Positions 1 through 15,882 of a stretch of DNA of 64,000 nucleotides are shown here, one piece after another (the stretch's first letter is position 1; every line of letters begins with the position of its first letter). The stretch lies in the NCBI GenBank assembly GCA_949316495.1, contig OX439000.1:68373070-68437069 (forward strand), in the 5' to 3' direction. A program made the translations under genes and the position numbers. This stretch comes from Amphiduros pacificus. Taxonomy: Eukaryota > Annelida > Polychaeta > Phyllodocida > Hesionidae. The notes beneath the pieces are model-generated. The model was not told the DNA's origin. It saw only the letters and a list, made by a program, of their open reading frames with translations, and did no database searches.

Positions 1-257
1 ACATTAAATCACCGATACAATTTGGTACCCCTGTCTTACACCGCTGACTTTCCACCACGCCTTACTGCCAAGGTCTCCGGGACATCGCCCTCGTGGGAAC
101 TGGCCCAGGTGCCCGGTCTGCAGTCATATTGGACGTTTCTTCTTTGATGTGAATGAAACAATCAAGCTTTGGCGGGGAAGCGCTGCCTTTTAGACTCAAT
201 CTGAACGACAAAGAGAAAGGAGCGGCGATAGATGCGCACATTTGAAAGCTGGCAGAG
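1..257 (+). other. possible 5' non-coding exon ending in a strong splice donor
   Basis: This segment is richer in GC than the AT-rich DNA that follows. It ends in GGCAGAG followed by GTAAGT at 258-263, a near-perfect splice donor. I see no convincing coding frame in it. It could be the first, untranslated exon of the lectin gene whose start codon is at 32116, with an intron of about 31.8 kb between. It could also belong to another gene upstream of the window, or be chance. Only the base composition and the donor support it; no promoter motif was recognised. Confidence 0.22.
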
Positions 258-2511
<2,254 letters not shown>

Positions 2512-2514
2512 TAT

Positions 2515-2538
2515 GAATATGAATATGAATATGAATAT
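2515..2538. repeat. (GAATAT)4 hexanucleotide repeat
   Basis: Four perfect copies of GAATAT sit between the TAA tract and the LINE fragment. On the minus strand they read as alternating His-Ile codons and continue the LINE reading frame directly. Confidence 0.9.
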
Positions 2539-3075
2539 GGTAATTGAGGCCATATTTTGCCAGGATGTCAGCCAATGGAGACATGTAGATGGGACCGATC
2601 CTTGTGGACCCTCGTAATAGGTTTACGAGAGGACCTATGGCACCCTACCTTGACACATTGTTTCCTGCCATTTAGGTATTCCAACCTGTCATATAGTATT
2701 TGATATTCAATGGTATCAAAGGCCGCAGAGAGGTCAAGCAATAGTAGGATCACTGATCTGTTTTTGTCAAGATCACGCAGGACATCATTTTGCACCCCTA
2801 GTAAGGCACTTTCAGTGTTATGATATTCTTTGAAGGCTGATTGGAACTTGTCAGTAAGGCCATTACTTACTAGGTGAGGGATCATTTGGACGGCAACTGC
2901 CCTCTCAGTAAGTTTAGAAATATAGGCAAGGTTTAATACAGGTCTGTAATTCTTCTCATTGAGTTCCATACCTAATGTCTTTAAAAGGAGATCAATGTTT
3001 TCTGATACTGCTCAGTCAGTCAGTGATTTGTTAATGACGGCAGTAATGATTGTTAAGAGGTCATCTATGTGGTTC
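2539..3075 (-). mobile_element. CR1/L2/Jockey-type LINE, reverse-transcriptase fragment
   Basis: The minus strand encodes the middle of a non-LTR retrotransposon reverse transcriptase. Visible family signatures, in order, are NYRPVLNLAYISKLTER, then DKFQSAFKEYHNTESALL, then the catalytic-region block LLLLDLSAAFDTIEYQIL. In another frame follow GPIYMSPLADILAKYGLNYH, the stretch that normally precedes the YADD active-site box. A weakly matching piece upstream (about 2970-3075) corresponds to the segment before NYRP. The fragment has internal frame changes, lacks both element ends, and stops just where YADD should come; there the hexanucleotide and TAA repeats take over. It is a dead copy. The clade within the CR1/L2/Jockey group is uncertain. 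Confidence 0.88.
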
Positions 3076-3183
3076 TAAAGACAATTATCTTTAACAAAAA
3101 TATGTGTAAGAAAGGAAAACTTTCATTCGCAAAACATTCTAAAACATAACATTCACAAATTTTATAAGGATTAAGATATTAAG

Positions 3184-4292
<1,109 letters not shown>

Positions 4293-5510
4293 ATGCTAAA
4301 CTCTCCATCACCAGCTGTTATGGCAAAGCACAATGTTTTGCACCGCCTGCATCACCAACTGTTATCGTTGACAAGAAATAACGCATCACCCTTCATCCCT
4401 AGTCAGTATGGACAGGTTGACACCAATATGCTCCCCTGGTCAACAGCTAATATGGACGGACAGCTGTTAACCCCGTATCACTCAACAGCAGTAAGTATGA
4501 GCATATGTTCCCCATGCATCACTCATTGTAACCAGCTCGTTCAGACAAATGATCACCGTGCATCACTTCTGTTCACTAAAATGAACAGATTGTTTCAATG
4601 CATGACTCTTTTTCATCAGGAAGTGTGGACAGCATGAGGATCTCATGTCAACAACTAGTCGCCATGCATCACTCAGCGTCACCAGTTCTAAATGACAGCT
4701 GGTCACCATGCATCACTCAGCGTCACCAGTTCTAAATGACAGCTGGTCACGATGAATCACTCAACGTCACCAGTTCTAAATGACAGCTGGTCGCCATGCA
4801 TCACTCAACGTCACCAGTTCTAAATGACAGCTGGTCACCATGCATCACTCAACGTCACCAGTTCTAAATGACAGCTGGTCACCATGCATCACTCAACGTC
4901 ACCAGTTCTAAATGACAGCTGGTCACCATGCATCACTCAACGTCACCAGTTATAAATGACAGCTGGTCACCATGCATCACTCAACGTCACCAGTTATAAA
5001 TGACAGCTGGTCACCATGCATCACTCAGCGTCACCAGTTCTAAATGAGAGCTGGTCACGATGAATCACTCAACGTCACCAGTTCTAAATGACAGCTGGTC
5101 ACTATGCATCACTCAACGTCACCAGTTCTAAATGACAGCTGGTCACTATGAATCACTCAACGTCACCAGTTCTAAATGACAGCTGGTCACGATGCATTAC
5201 TCAGTGTCACCAGTTCTAAATGACAGCTGGTCACGATGCATCACTCAACGTCACCAGTTCATTAAGACAGATGGTCACTATGCATCACTCAACGTCACCA
5301 GTTCATTAAGACAGCTGGTCACGATGCATCACTCAACGTCACCAGTTCATGAATACAGCCAGTCATCTATGCATCACTCAACGTCACCAGCTCATGAATA
5401 CAACCAGTCATCTATGCATCACTCAATATCTTCAGCTGGCATCGACTGATAGTGTGGCCAGATTTTCAATGCATCATTCATCCTCATCAGCTAATATACT
5501 CAGCACGTCA
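4293..5510. repeat. 44-bp minisatellite array with decayed edges
   Basis: A tandem repeat has a period of 44 bases, with the phrases ATGCATCACTCAACGTCACC, AGTTCTAAATGACAG and CTGGTCAC recurring. About 17 well-kept copies lie between roughly 4650 and 5400, with spacing that stays at 44. Copies at both edges (about 4293-4650 and 5270-5510) are progressively more diverged; for example, the right edge has CATTAAGACAG and then CATGAATACAG variants. Each unit contains ACCAG and CTGGT, a short inverted pair that could form a weak hairpin. Because 44 is not a multiple of three, the array cannot encode a repeat protein, and open frames across it are artefacts. Confidence 0.93.
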
Positions 5511-7267
5511 CCATGCATCACCTCTAGTATATACACATAATCACTATTTTTAATTCCTTGCTTTTGTGTCCAACATTCTGCCTGTTATTCTTTATGTTTA
5601 TTTTATAGATTTACATGTTTGAATATAGACGGTTTTAACTTTAGTTAGAATATTTAGAATAAATCTAATTAATCAATCAGATCATATTTTATACAAATAT
5701 ATGCATATAGACATTTATGGTTCATTCACTAAACAAATTCTAAAATTTCTATCAAAACGCAATAGAATAAAACATCCAAAATAAATTGTTAGACTGGATA
5801 TACCTTTAATTTCAAGATTTCTTAAACTATCTCATGTGCTATCCTATAATTGATCCCGAATGTTAAAGTAGACTTTCGGGCTCTTTATTTCAAAACAATC
5901 AACCCTGGGAAATTTTGACAGAATGCTACAGGCCATCTTTCTTGGCGCAATCCATGATTTAATAGTATGAAAACTACAATGATTCATATGAAATAACATA
6001 TTCATGAAGGAAATGGATACACGTTTCTGTGATTTCATGATCGCATACACCGCAAGTATAGCGTGTCCATCAATGGAGGTCTTGGCACCAAGGTGGGACT
6101 GCCTGAGGCAAAGTTGAGGTTTTATTGCCATCCCGCGGTTGGATTTTAGAAGTTTATCAATAGGTTATAGATCACATCACCAATCCAACTCAGATTAAAT
6201 CCTACTTTATCTGATAGATGGTGCCTGTCTGCCATTTTTGTTGCATTTTAAATCAGTAAGATATTGACACAACTCCTCCAAGAAAATAAGGTACATTTAT
6301 GTAGGTAACATTATATCTACATTGCACTACTCTTATCTGAAAGTCTTTATATCAACAACACACACTCCTCTTTTAAAATAATGTCATAGAATACATTTAT
6401 ATTGTATTGTTGCCACATGTAATGACTATGGTTACGATTGAATGATTTTCAGCGAGGGGATAGAAAAGATCGTTCTATGATGAAAATAAATTGCTTGATA
6501 AAATACATCACTTTATTGACAAAGGCATTCTATTGATGAAACCTGATATGGCAAATAGAATCATAAAATACAAATGTGGGAGTGAAATGCAGATTTCCAA
6601 TGACAAAAATCCTTCAAAGATTTTGATATCATATCAAATGTCTGAGAGGTTGAATGCTATTATAATTGTACTTTACAAAAATGAGAAATATAAAGCAGAA
6701 AAAATCATTTAAAAAATGAATGCGCATCATGTTATGACTATTATAGCAAAGATGATATTGTGTTTTTTAATTTATACAGAAGGATCTTTATATCTTTTAT
6801 GATTGTAGTGTATTGTAATGTCTTTTGTATCACACATCATTTTTAGAACAACAGAAATAAGGACATTTGAGCTGTTGAGTTGATTGGTTAAATCCTTAGT
6901 AAGTTCATTTGATATCTGACAATACGATATATGCATTCAGAAATCTTACTCTCCTTTTCAAACAATATTTGAACAATATTTGACCTCCATTAAAACATGC
7001 ACCTAAACTCTAAAGAATTGAGTTCAGAATACATTTTACAATTATCGCTAATGCACCTGCAACATAAATAGTTCAGAGAAAGATCGGATCAAATTGATAA
7101 AAGCGTGTTTAGATGAAACTAATTTCATGATAGAGGTAAAGGTATTGGAGTGCCGTGGAGGTTTATTCTTACATTAATTCATTAAATGTTTAGGGCCCTC
7201 TGAGGCATTCATTAATCTACATATTATCAATGCACAGTCATCCTTAATAACGTATTATTTCTCAATA
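5511..7267. other. AT-rich non-coding stretch
   Basis: I see nothing identifiable in this stretch. Confidence 0.5.
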
Positions 7268-7475
7268 AGCTGTCCAAAAAAAAACCACACACACAAAGTA
7301 CCAGAGGTGAAGCGTGGAAAAGTACAGTCAGTAGGTGGGCTTGTGCAATTGCATTACTAGTATTTGTGTAATCGCAAAATCGCAAATTGAAGTACTTGTC
7401 CAAAGTGGGATTCTAACCCTAGACCTTTAGCACGGGAGACAGACGTCTTACCAAAGCTAAATACATCAACATTAA
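7268..7475 (-). mobile_element. tRNA-derived SINE
   Basis: On the minus strand the sequence has a tRNA-like head. An A-box-like TAGCTTTGGTAAG lies at 7447-7459 and a B-box-like GGTTAGAATCCCAC at 7405-7418, at about the spacing of the two halves of a RNA polymerase III promoter. The text between (ACGTCTGTCTCCCGTGCTAAA) resembles the anticodon arm of tRNA-related SINEs. A unique body follows, then a simple GT/T-rich end near 7268-7290. The copy is diverged (the B-box lacks the usual GGTTCGA core) and the outer borders are estimates. Confidence 0.68.
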
Positions 7476-7817
7476 TGAACCAGTTCCTTTTTACTTTGTA
7501 CCTGTGTGCAGCCGACATTATTATTATGTCAAGCAAAATCATAGGGCGACCTTCAATAATTCAATAGATAATTCCTTCTCAAACTGTACCTCTGTATTGT
7601 ATGTTATCGTACCTATAATATCACTCTGAAAATCCGACATCTGAATTATTAAATGTAAAGGAGCACTCTGTTTTACTTTGAACCTGTTGACCTCTCCTTT
7701 TATTGTCCTATTGGGTTCAGAAACACTGATGACCTACCTTATTAATGAATTTATTGAACCTTCTGTGTCAGTTATCAGTCATACAATACCATCAGTGTGT
7801 GTATTATTTTCCTTTCA
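7476..7817. other. non-coding
   Basis: I see nothing identifiable in this stretch. Confidence 0.45.
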
Positions 7818-7970
7818 CAAGCTAATAACTGGTTAACAGATTTTGTTAAAATCAGTTGACTCTGTGATAAGCTTTAAGAGGTTGTTAGAACATTAATAAT
7901 TTACCTACATAATAGCACCGTTGATTTCATTCTATGTTACGAGAGCTTTTATTTTAAGATTTCAACTCCT
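7818..7970 (+). repeat. unnamed dispersed repeat, copy A
   Basis: This segment aligns by eye with 15883-16056. Both start with CAA..TAGCTA/TAATAACTGG-like text and share the exact 17-mer AAATCAGTTGACTCTGT (7849-7865 here). Both then continue through similar GTTGATTTCA..TTCTATG and TTTATTTTAAGATTTCAACT phrases in the same order. It is an old, diverged interspersed repeat of unknown class; no coding capacity or terminal repeats are visible. Confidence 0.6.
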
Positions 7971-10900
7971 TTCGTGTCAAATATGTATTGATACACAATA
8001 ATAAGATATAAAATGCATATTTGCCCCATAATAAGGCAAAAAAGTTATTTAAATGTTACCCAAATGGAAACCATAAAAATACAAACCAGATTTTGCAGAT
8101 GTAAAGATATAATTTATACATATATAGGTCATTTTAAATGATCAGAGATGATTTTTTATTATGATTTATTATTTATATTCAGTGCAACTTAATAGATGTA
8201 AGTGGTATAAAACTTGTGTCTCACAGGTTTAATCATATTCATTTAAGTTCATTCACGGTGATAAAAAAGAAATGTTCTAAATCTATATTTCAATACTTAC
8301 GTTCTCATATAACTAAAATAGTATGATAATCCATCATTTCTAAACACATACTTGCAAAAGTCATTCAGTCTGGTATAAAGAGTATAACAGATTGGCATAC
8401 TTTCATGTCAAAAATGTTCACGATTGTAGAGTGGTCCTAATTGGCAATATGTTATAGACAAAATGCATGTTTTTATTTTCTTTGATCCCATTCCAAAATA
8501 GTAATATACCCAAAAAAAGTAGGATATTTGAGATACCTCTTACCCAGTGTATGTTTTAGACTTTCTAATGAAATAGTTGCGTCTTTTTAACTTAAGTTAT
8601 GATGATCTAGTAATAAAAGATATAGACTGATTCTTAGATTACAAGTTGTATTGGTGTGATTCTTAGTGTGTAAACATTATTTTAGGGTATCTATATAATT
8701 GAAAGATATAAGGTAAATGTACCGAGATGAAAAAACTTGGACTCATTATACAGAATTTGTTGAAAGCAGAACACAGGTTCGATTTCAAAGATATTTTAAA
8801 TGGCAGTGTTATTATATATTCGACTTTGTAGCAGTGACCTTCAGCAGGTCTGTTTAATGTTGGACTGAATTGCACTGGTGATGCTTTGATGTACATCGGG
8901 TTTGCTTCTTATTTTCGATCCTTAGATATGAATCAATTAAGCAGGATTAAAAGGAATGTGCACTAATTCAATGTCATAATTATATCTTTTATATTTTCTT
9001 TTCAAACGATTTCAGACACACATGTGGCAGATTGGCTCAATGAAATATTGCATAGAAAATTAATTCAATTGTATGTAAATTCATGTATGAGTGGAAATTG
9101 CGTGATTATCATATATATGTTGTTGAACATTGAAGTGACATAGGAGTAGAGTGTTCATGAAACTCAATTGCTGTCTGTAGCACATCCTGAACATTTTCTG
9201 ATTTAGATTTCATATTCTAAGAAATGCAAAAAAAAACGATATAAAGAAATGTATGAAGTGAGAATCCCGATTTGCTGCATGCTCTAAATTTAGAGTATAC
9301 ACTTTCCCATGGAATACTAATACAACAGGATGTGGACAACCACACTGCAGCAACAAACAGGACAAGATGGTGACTGACATGAGATCTGTATTGCACAGCA
9401 GCAAAATGACAAGGCAGAGACTTATATTTGAATGTCATTATTTGTACAAATGACACTTGCCGGCTGAATAGGCAGGCTGAATGTTTTTAGCATATGACGT
9501 GTTCTGTTCTTTCATTTCATTTTGTCTGCTAATAGAAATCATGTCAGAAATGGTTTTTGCATGGTCCTTCTTCAGTCAAGCATACATGTAAATTGAAGGG
9601 TTCCAGAAGCAACTACTCATTTTTTCCCCTACCAACAACACCTTCTCCACACACTTGCAGCATGACAAAGGAAAGATACACACTTGTGTCAGATCTTAGA
9701 AATCTATAGAAAATCACAACAATTTGGCACCGGGGACACTTTGTCATACTGGAATAAATCAAAGCATGGTGGATTGCAACTGTTGTTTAGACTTGATGCA
9801 AAGGCAGATTGAAAACCTAACGGCCTCAGTTTGGAAAACTGCCATGCTGGGAATCCAGTAAAAAAAGATATTTGATGAAAAGTGCCACTGTTATGTGTCA
9901 CGAACACAGGTGTAGCCTGATACATGAGACCAGAAATAATCGATTCTCAACATAAATTCATTTAAGTTAAACATGCATGTGGTTCCAAATGCACTTGTTA
10001 TGATACTGATTTGCCCCTATTTAAGAACATTTTGATAGAATTACCCGAAGCTAATCTACATTGCGCATATAAGTTGATTAACGCATTTTATTTTAGCAGG
10101 TAAATCAATTTTCATAGTTTGTGATCATTATCAGTGGGATATGCTATAGAAAACAAGTTATAAGAATTAAGTTAGATATTGAACGTATCACGTCAAAACC
10201 CAAGCATTGAGAATCATTAATTCTTTGAAATGATAATATCAAAACATGAAGTAGCAAAGATGATCAATCATAATTATGCATATTTATCAATATATTTGAC
10301 CATTGTGATATGATATATCTATGTCATATCAAATATTAGATTTTGTCGACGAAGTTATTTTATCAGGTTTCTCAAAATCAAATATTTCAATTTGCGCCTC
10401 CATAGACTTTGACTCAGAAAAGTGAGATTTCAAGATTGCCTTGTGAGGCACACAAACAGCTGCATATAGAATGAATTTTGATGGTTGGAGACAAAAAATC
10501 CATACGTTAAAGCTATGGGTACTGCAAGCAATGCATCCCATGAGGGGATGGTCTGGACGATAAAATCTGTGAAGTGTAAAAGCTAAGCAGACTGATAGTA
10601 CGGAATGTGTAAAGAGGGCGATAATTAGATCTTGAGACAGATCAGTAAGCATCGCACTTGAACTGTTTTGACTGCTACAACTCGGGCCCTACCTGATAAA
10701 GCATATCTCCACTTAATTTCACCAGCTTACCCAATAAGAATCATGCTTGATTTGACATAGGGATAAATCATCATTATTGGTCCCTGTGGTGGCATGGCCA
10801 TGAGGACGCCCACCAATTTAGTGCAACAGGAGGGGTTAAGTTTAATTTGTTTAAGTCGCAGGTCTAGGCGGCCAGTATGAGACCAAGTGAACGATGGTGT

Positions 10901-13900
10901 TAATAATTCAGACTTATGTGGTGCAATATTGGCTAAGGATATCAGACTTTAATAGGCAGGGCCTGTTATAAGGGTGAGAATGGCAAGCGACCCCTGGGGA
11001 ATCTAACTGCGGGGCTTATAGCAAAGGAGCCCAGAACAGCAAGCCTGATAGATATTGACCTCTTGTCGGCAGCATGGCAAGAAATTCCCCTCAACGTGGG
11101 AGGAGATGGTGGTCATCTCGCTGACAATGTAATGGACACTAACGCGGATCCATCTAACTTCCCTGATAACTTTACCGTCAGCAAAAAGAAGAAATGCTGT
11201 CCAATGAAGCGGCCATTTTATCTGCTCATGTTATTGCTCAAAGCAAAGGATTCCAATAGATCGTGCAGGAGAATTGCCAGAATATCTACCCGGCCAGTGG
11301 GTGCCGCGGGCCGGGCAGGTTCTCAAATGCCACAACTTGAGCGGCAATTTTGGCGAATAAAAGCTTGAATATAGTAGTGCAAATAGAGTCCAGACGGAAG
11401 GTGCAGGGCCTTGGGGTTGGCCCACCACCATTGATCAGATGCTCATGTCCATGACCTATTTCTTGTGCAGGACTGCCTCAAGGCTCTTAAGCCGGGGCTC
11501 AGCGAGGTCTGATACAGGGCCTCAGAGGGATTGTTCTTATCTCCTGAACCTTGTAAACAATACCTTGACAAAGTGACTCAGACACTCTATCAACTGAGGG
11601 ATACGAGAACAGACTAGAGCTTAGAAGTTATTCCCGACCCACTGTATTTGCTAGTCTTGTCTATATTCCCATGGTGAATCGGAATCTTTACATGTTATAG
11701 TGGGCTCAGGTACTCTACAGTGACTGGCAATGCTGCTGGGTTTATCAAGTACGTACTTATATTCTGTCAACTGCTCCGCATACAAGCAAACAGGTTTCGC
11801 AATTAATCACTCTTCAAATATGGACAAAGATAAATATGAATACATTAATATTATCCTTTTTATTTTCATTCACCATTTGACTGCATTATGTGTCCAAAAT
11901 TAAGATCTGCTGATTTGGCATGATGAATATCATAAATGTCATTTACAACACAATATGATGCAATCGTCAAAATGTCAGAGAGGTATTTCATTACTTTTAC
12001 ATGGAGGTGTTTCAAGGTCAGTGTACAGCATACTTGATATTTTAGTAAAGTGAAAATCTGTTAAATTGTCATAAACCTAGCCAATATGTTAGACAGGTGT
12101 TTATATATTCCTTTTATGTCATCTTTTTAGGAGAGTTCACCTCATATAAGAGGACTGGGGAGTGATTTATGTTAGCACTCAAGCAGGCTGCCCACTCCCC
12201 GCATCGATTGAAAAAGGCCAATATTTCGGCTTTATTTTTACCACAATAAATATTTCTGTTGCTGCCAGTAGACAGTAGTCCTGAGTCAGATTGCTCCATT
12301 TACAGTCATGTATAGCCATTGTCTTTCCATCCATCCACCGGTGTCACATAAAAACCATCATATCGATAATGTACAGCAGCGCCCGGAAAATAAGATTAAA
12401 TATTAACAGGCCGAACAACAATGTGTCTTCATTGCGTTCATATTATTGGTGTTACTCTGGAGGTGGTCAGATGACATCCTCAGAACACAACAGGAATTTA
12501 AACTAGAAACAGGAAAGTAGTAGTTATGCAGTGTTTGATCAAGTCAGCAGGACAGTACTTTAAACAGAGCAATCTCTATATACATGACTTGGAAGTTTTA
12601 TGTCCTTATGTTTGTTGCCCATCACCAGAAAAATGCACAGAGCTCAATGTGGATATTCAATAAACTAAAAGCATCATTAATTTTGGAGCATTTCGCTTGA
12701 GGACAATTGTGTTAATTTTCTATAGGAGTCATAGGTGGGAATTCTATACTGGCAATAACATATTGATAACAGCGTCATAATTACAGTGTTTTTGTCTGCT
12801 TGTTAGCTTTACTAATATGGGTAATTTTCGGTCCATGATGAACAGTAAATGATACGTGCACAAACTGCGATGTAAACAACCGTATTCAGTGTCCGCAGAC
12901 ACCTTACTTACAAAACACCACCTTTCCAGTTGGGATATATATATGGAGAAATTCAAAAGCCATATAACCGGCTAAGATGTAAGTAAAACATTTTTTAATC
13001 AAATTATGCCTATCATCGTGCATCTTGGTTGATATCAAACTAGACAGGTTTAAAAGGCTTTTTGATGTATACCTTCGTTCAACACTGGGTGAATGATGAC
13101 TCTGAGCGAAGGTGTGATGAGCTTCAAACATGACAAGGTGTCATTCACATGTATCCACCCTTGTAAATATATATATCCTGTTTTACTAACGCCTGGCAGA
13201 CATGTCATGTTTTCTTTGACAGTGTCTTCATCATGCGCATACACCTGTGGCATAAAAGTTATGCTTGCAATACTGTCACTCACGATACACAAAATGCCAA
13301 CCAAACTTTATTGCATGCAAACGCCTTTGAGCCCTTTCCAATATGCCTTATCCATTTCGTGGAATAATCGTTGGCTCCACATTTTGCAATACAAAACCAT
13401 GGGTAACATGTGGGACATAGATTGTCAAGTCGGGTTAAATCTGTTCACCAGATGGCGCTTTATAGTCTGATCAACTCAGCAATAATGAAGTGCTGAAGAT
13501 ATACGATATGTGGTCATCGTGAAAAAAAACAAGTATGTTCTACTTTTGGTCAATATATATATACATATATCGTAAATAAGGGTTGATTGTATGCTGAATA
13601 TTCTATATTTTAAAAATACAGATATTTTAAAAATACAGATATTAAAAGAAGGATCTCCTCATGTAAATCATACAATCGATTTGTGATTATTTCGCATCAA
13701 AACATACAATTGTCTCACTCCTGCATTCACCACATTTTTTTTGGTTTTACCAAGTATTTAAATTTTGTTATCCAGACAGATTTTGGTTTCCATCTTCACC
13801 TATTGCTACTGTGGACACTTTTTGTAACCATTTGTAATCTGCTATCTGATTACTAAAAATAATTGCCCTTGCCTCGAAGTATTGTCTCGGCTGCCGTGAT

Positions 13901-14117
13901 TGGTTCATAAACCGGATGTGTGCACGGTGCTCATAGTATTCTTATGAAGATGTAGGCATTGTAAGCCGGAAGAGGTTCATCGAAGAATTCAAACACAAAA
14001 GGCTATTTACTCAATCGAAAGTGATATAAACCACCCATAACTTCTAAATATAATGAATGTACTCAGTAAAGGTATTACAAAAAAAACAACTCATGTTCAT
14101 TAATATATTTTGTATGT
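7971..14117. other. non-coding stretch, AT-rich with a higher-GC patch
   Basis: No gene can be supported. A GC-richer patch lies at about 10680-11600; within it, 10937-11368 on the + strand is open for 143 codons with no recognisable domain, which I treat as chance. A duplicated phrase TATTTTAAAAATACAGA occurs twice in tandem at about 13608-13645. The rest is unremarkable. Confidence 0.4.
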
Positions 14118-14141
14118 CCTTGGAGTAATATTACTCCAAGG
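14118..14141. repeat. 24-bp perfect palindrome
   Basis: CCTTGGAGTAAT is followed at once by its exact reverse complement ATTACTCCAAGG. It may be a protein-binding site, a cruciform-forming site or a relic of a palindromic insertion. No neighbouring structure tells which. Confidence 0.85.
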
Positions 14142-14470
14142 TATGTCCAACTTGCAAAATATCATTCATATATACTTCTCCTGTATCGATGCATTTTACC
14201 ACCCAACGTTAGGTACTTATTTTAACATTTAAAGTAAAATAATAAAACCTAAGTAATGATCTTGGGTTTTGTTTTATTTAGATGAATAATATCAATGATA
14301 TTTTCAGTTGGTCCAGTGTTATTGTACACAGATAAATGCTTATACTGTGTATTTTTGAAAATCTATATCCTTTGGTTCAGGTGAACTAAACTTTGTCATG
14401 CAACGTCCACACGAAATTAGATATTTCACCATACATGTTCCTGAACAAATGTCAGCATATACATTCCCAC

Positions 14471-14489
14471 ACATACACACACACCCACT

Positions 14490-14584
<95 letters not shown>

Positions 14585-14593
14585 ATATATATA

Positions 14594-14656
<63 letters not shown>

Positions 14657-14675
14657 CTATATATATATATATATA
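14471..14675. repeat. compound (CA)n/(TA)n microsatellite
   Basis: ACAC-rich repeats at 14471-14500 pass into a long TA tract with a few TCTATA interruptions. The Tyr-Ile repeat proteins across it are artefacts. Confidence 0.96.
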
Positions 14676-14807
14676 GTCCAAAGTAAAAAGGTAGTTGTAT
14701 ACAGTGTTATGGTGATAAAAGTAATCCAACAAAGTCCGTGGTGACAAAGAGTTAAAACCTTTTATTGCGACATGTTTCAGTCCTTCAAGGGACTTCTTCA
14801 GGCTTAA

Positions 14808-14810
<3 letters not shown>
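14676..14810 (-). mobile_element. short retroelement scrap resembling Penelope-like terminal DNA with a hammerhead-like motif
   Basis: A 135-base insert sits between two TA tracts. On the minus strand it contains GCCTGAAGAAGTCC, a six-base loop, then GGACTGAAACATGTC. This matches the layout of hammerhead-ribozyme motifs known from the terminal repeats of Penelope-like retroelements, where a CUGANGA-type core, a short closing stem and GAAAC occur in that order. The flanking text GCAATAAAAGGTTTTAACTC is also of a kind seen repeatedly around such motifs. No reverse transcriptase is visible, so this is at most an old fragment. The assignment rests on motif recall, not on an alignment. Confidence 0.42.

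Positions 14811-14839
<29 letters not shown>
14810..14839. repeat. (TA)n microsatellite
   Basis: A short TA tract closes the right side of the retroelement scrap. Confidence 0.9.
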
Positions 14840-14842
<3 letters not shown>

Positions 14843-15882
14843 TGAAAGAGTTTGATAATCCACAAATAATTACTGTAAAACTATACGTGTTTAAATTTGT
14901 GTAATGTACAAATATCTGTTTCCTTTGATTTAAGATCATTTTAATCAGAATTCCTTATGGTAATCAACAAGAGCATAACTTGAGAAGATATTCTTTGCCA
15001 TTTAATTGTAATCATATTGATATGACAAAGTGGTAATGTCCAGGCTTCTATCAATGGTTTATTTTTAATATATTGTTGCTTCTGCGTTATATACCTTGTG
15101 TAAACAACATGAAAAAGTTTAATGCGGACATTTAGAGAAAAAAAACTATTATTCTATAATGTGAGATCTGAAAATATAGGGATAATGAATTAATTTCAAT
15201 TTCAAATACTGTGTATATTCTTAAGGCGCATAAATAAGATACAATAGTACCAACAGACATATATCATGCCCTGACATGTTATTTATGAATAATTTAAATC
15301 TAATTTTCATTATAAATGATTCTCCATAAAAAAACACGTACAGTTGAATTTTCAATTTAGCTTTTACAAAGAGTTTAATATCGGTTTGATGTCTCAATGT
15401 CTTTGACCTACAAAATATCATAAAGATTAGATGATCTACATTGACATTGACAGTTGGCATATTGCCGTCAGGTAATTCACTTATTAATGCTACATTCAGT
15501 TCTCTTCACCATGCAGATACACATTCACTGAAGCAAAATGCACGCATGTGTGCAACCTGGAACAATTTTATGATGCCAAGGAAATGCAATCAAGTGTATA
15601 TTATGAGACAGAAGCAAATATTAAATGTGTTCTGTTTATGCCTCTATTTTACTGCAACTTGAAAGGGTTATGCTCTCTGAAACAATTATAGCATATATAG
15701 ATATTTAAAAAAGAATCCTATTTATCTAAATCTATTTTATAAGTTGCAGCAACATAAAGTGTGCATTATTTCAAGAGAATATATCCAAAAGGTATTTTAC
15801 TTCTATGCATTCCCAAAATCAAACGTATATAATAAGTTTGGTTGACATGTGTAGAGCCCTCGAGAGATTTTAAACCAATTTA
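14840..15882. other. AT-rich non-coding stretch
   Basis: I see nothing identifiable in this stretch. Confidence 0.5.

Noticed and set aside
5192-5540. Repeat-containing open frames with MHHSTSP-like text
   Set aside because: They lie in the 44-bp minisatellite, whose period is not a multiple of three.
10937-11368. 143-codon open + frame in a higher-GC patch
   Set aside because: No domain, start or splice context. Frames of this length are expected a few times by chance across six frames of 64 kb when GC is near 50%.
14393-14939. Tyr-Ile repeat open frames
   Set aside because: They are translations of TA microsatellites.
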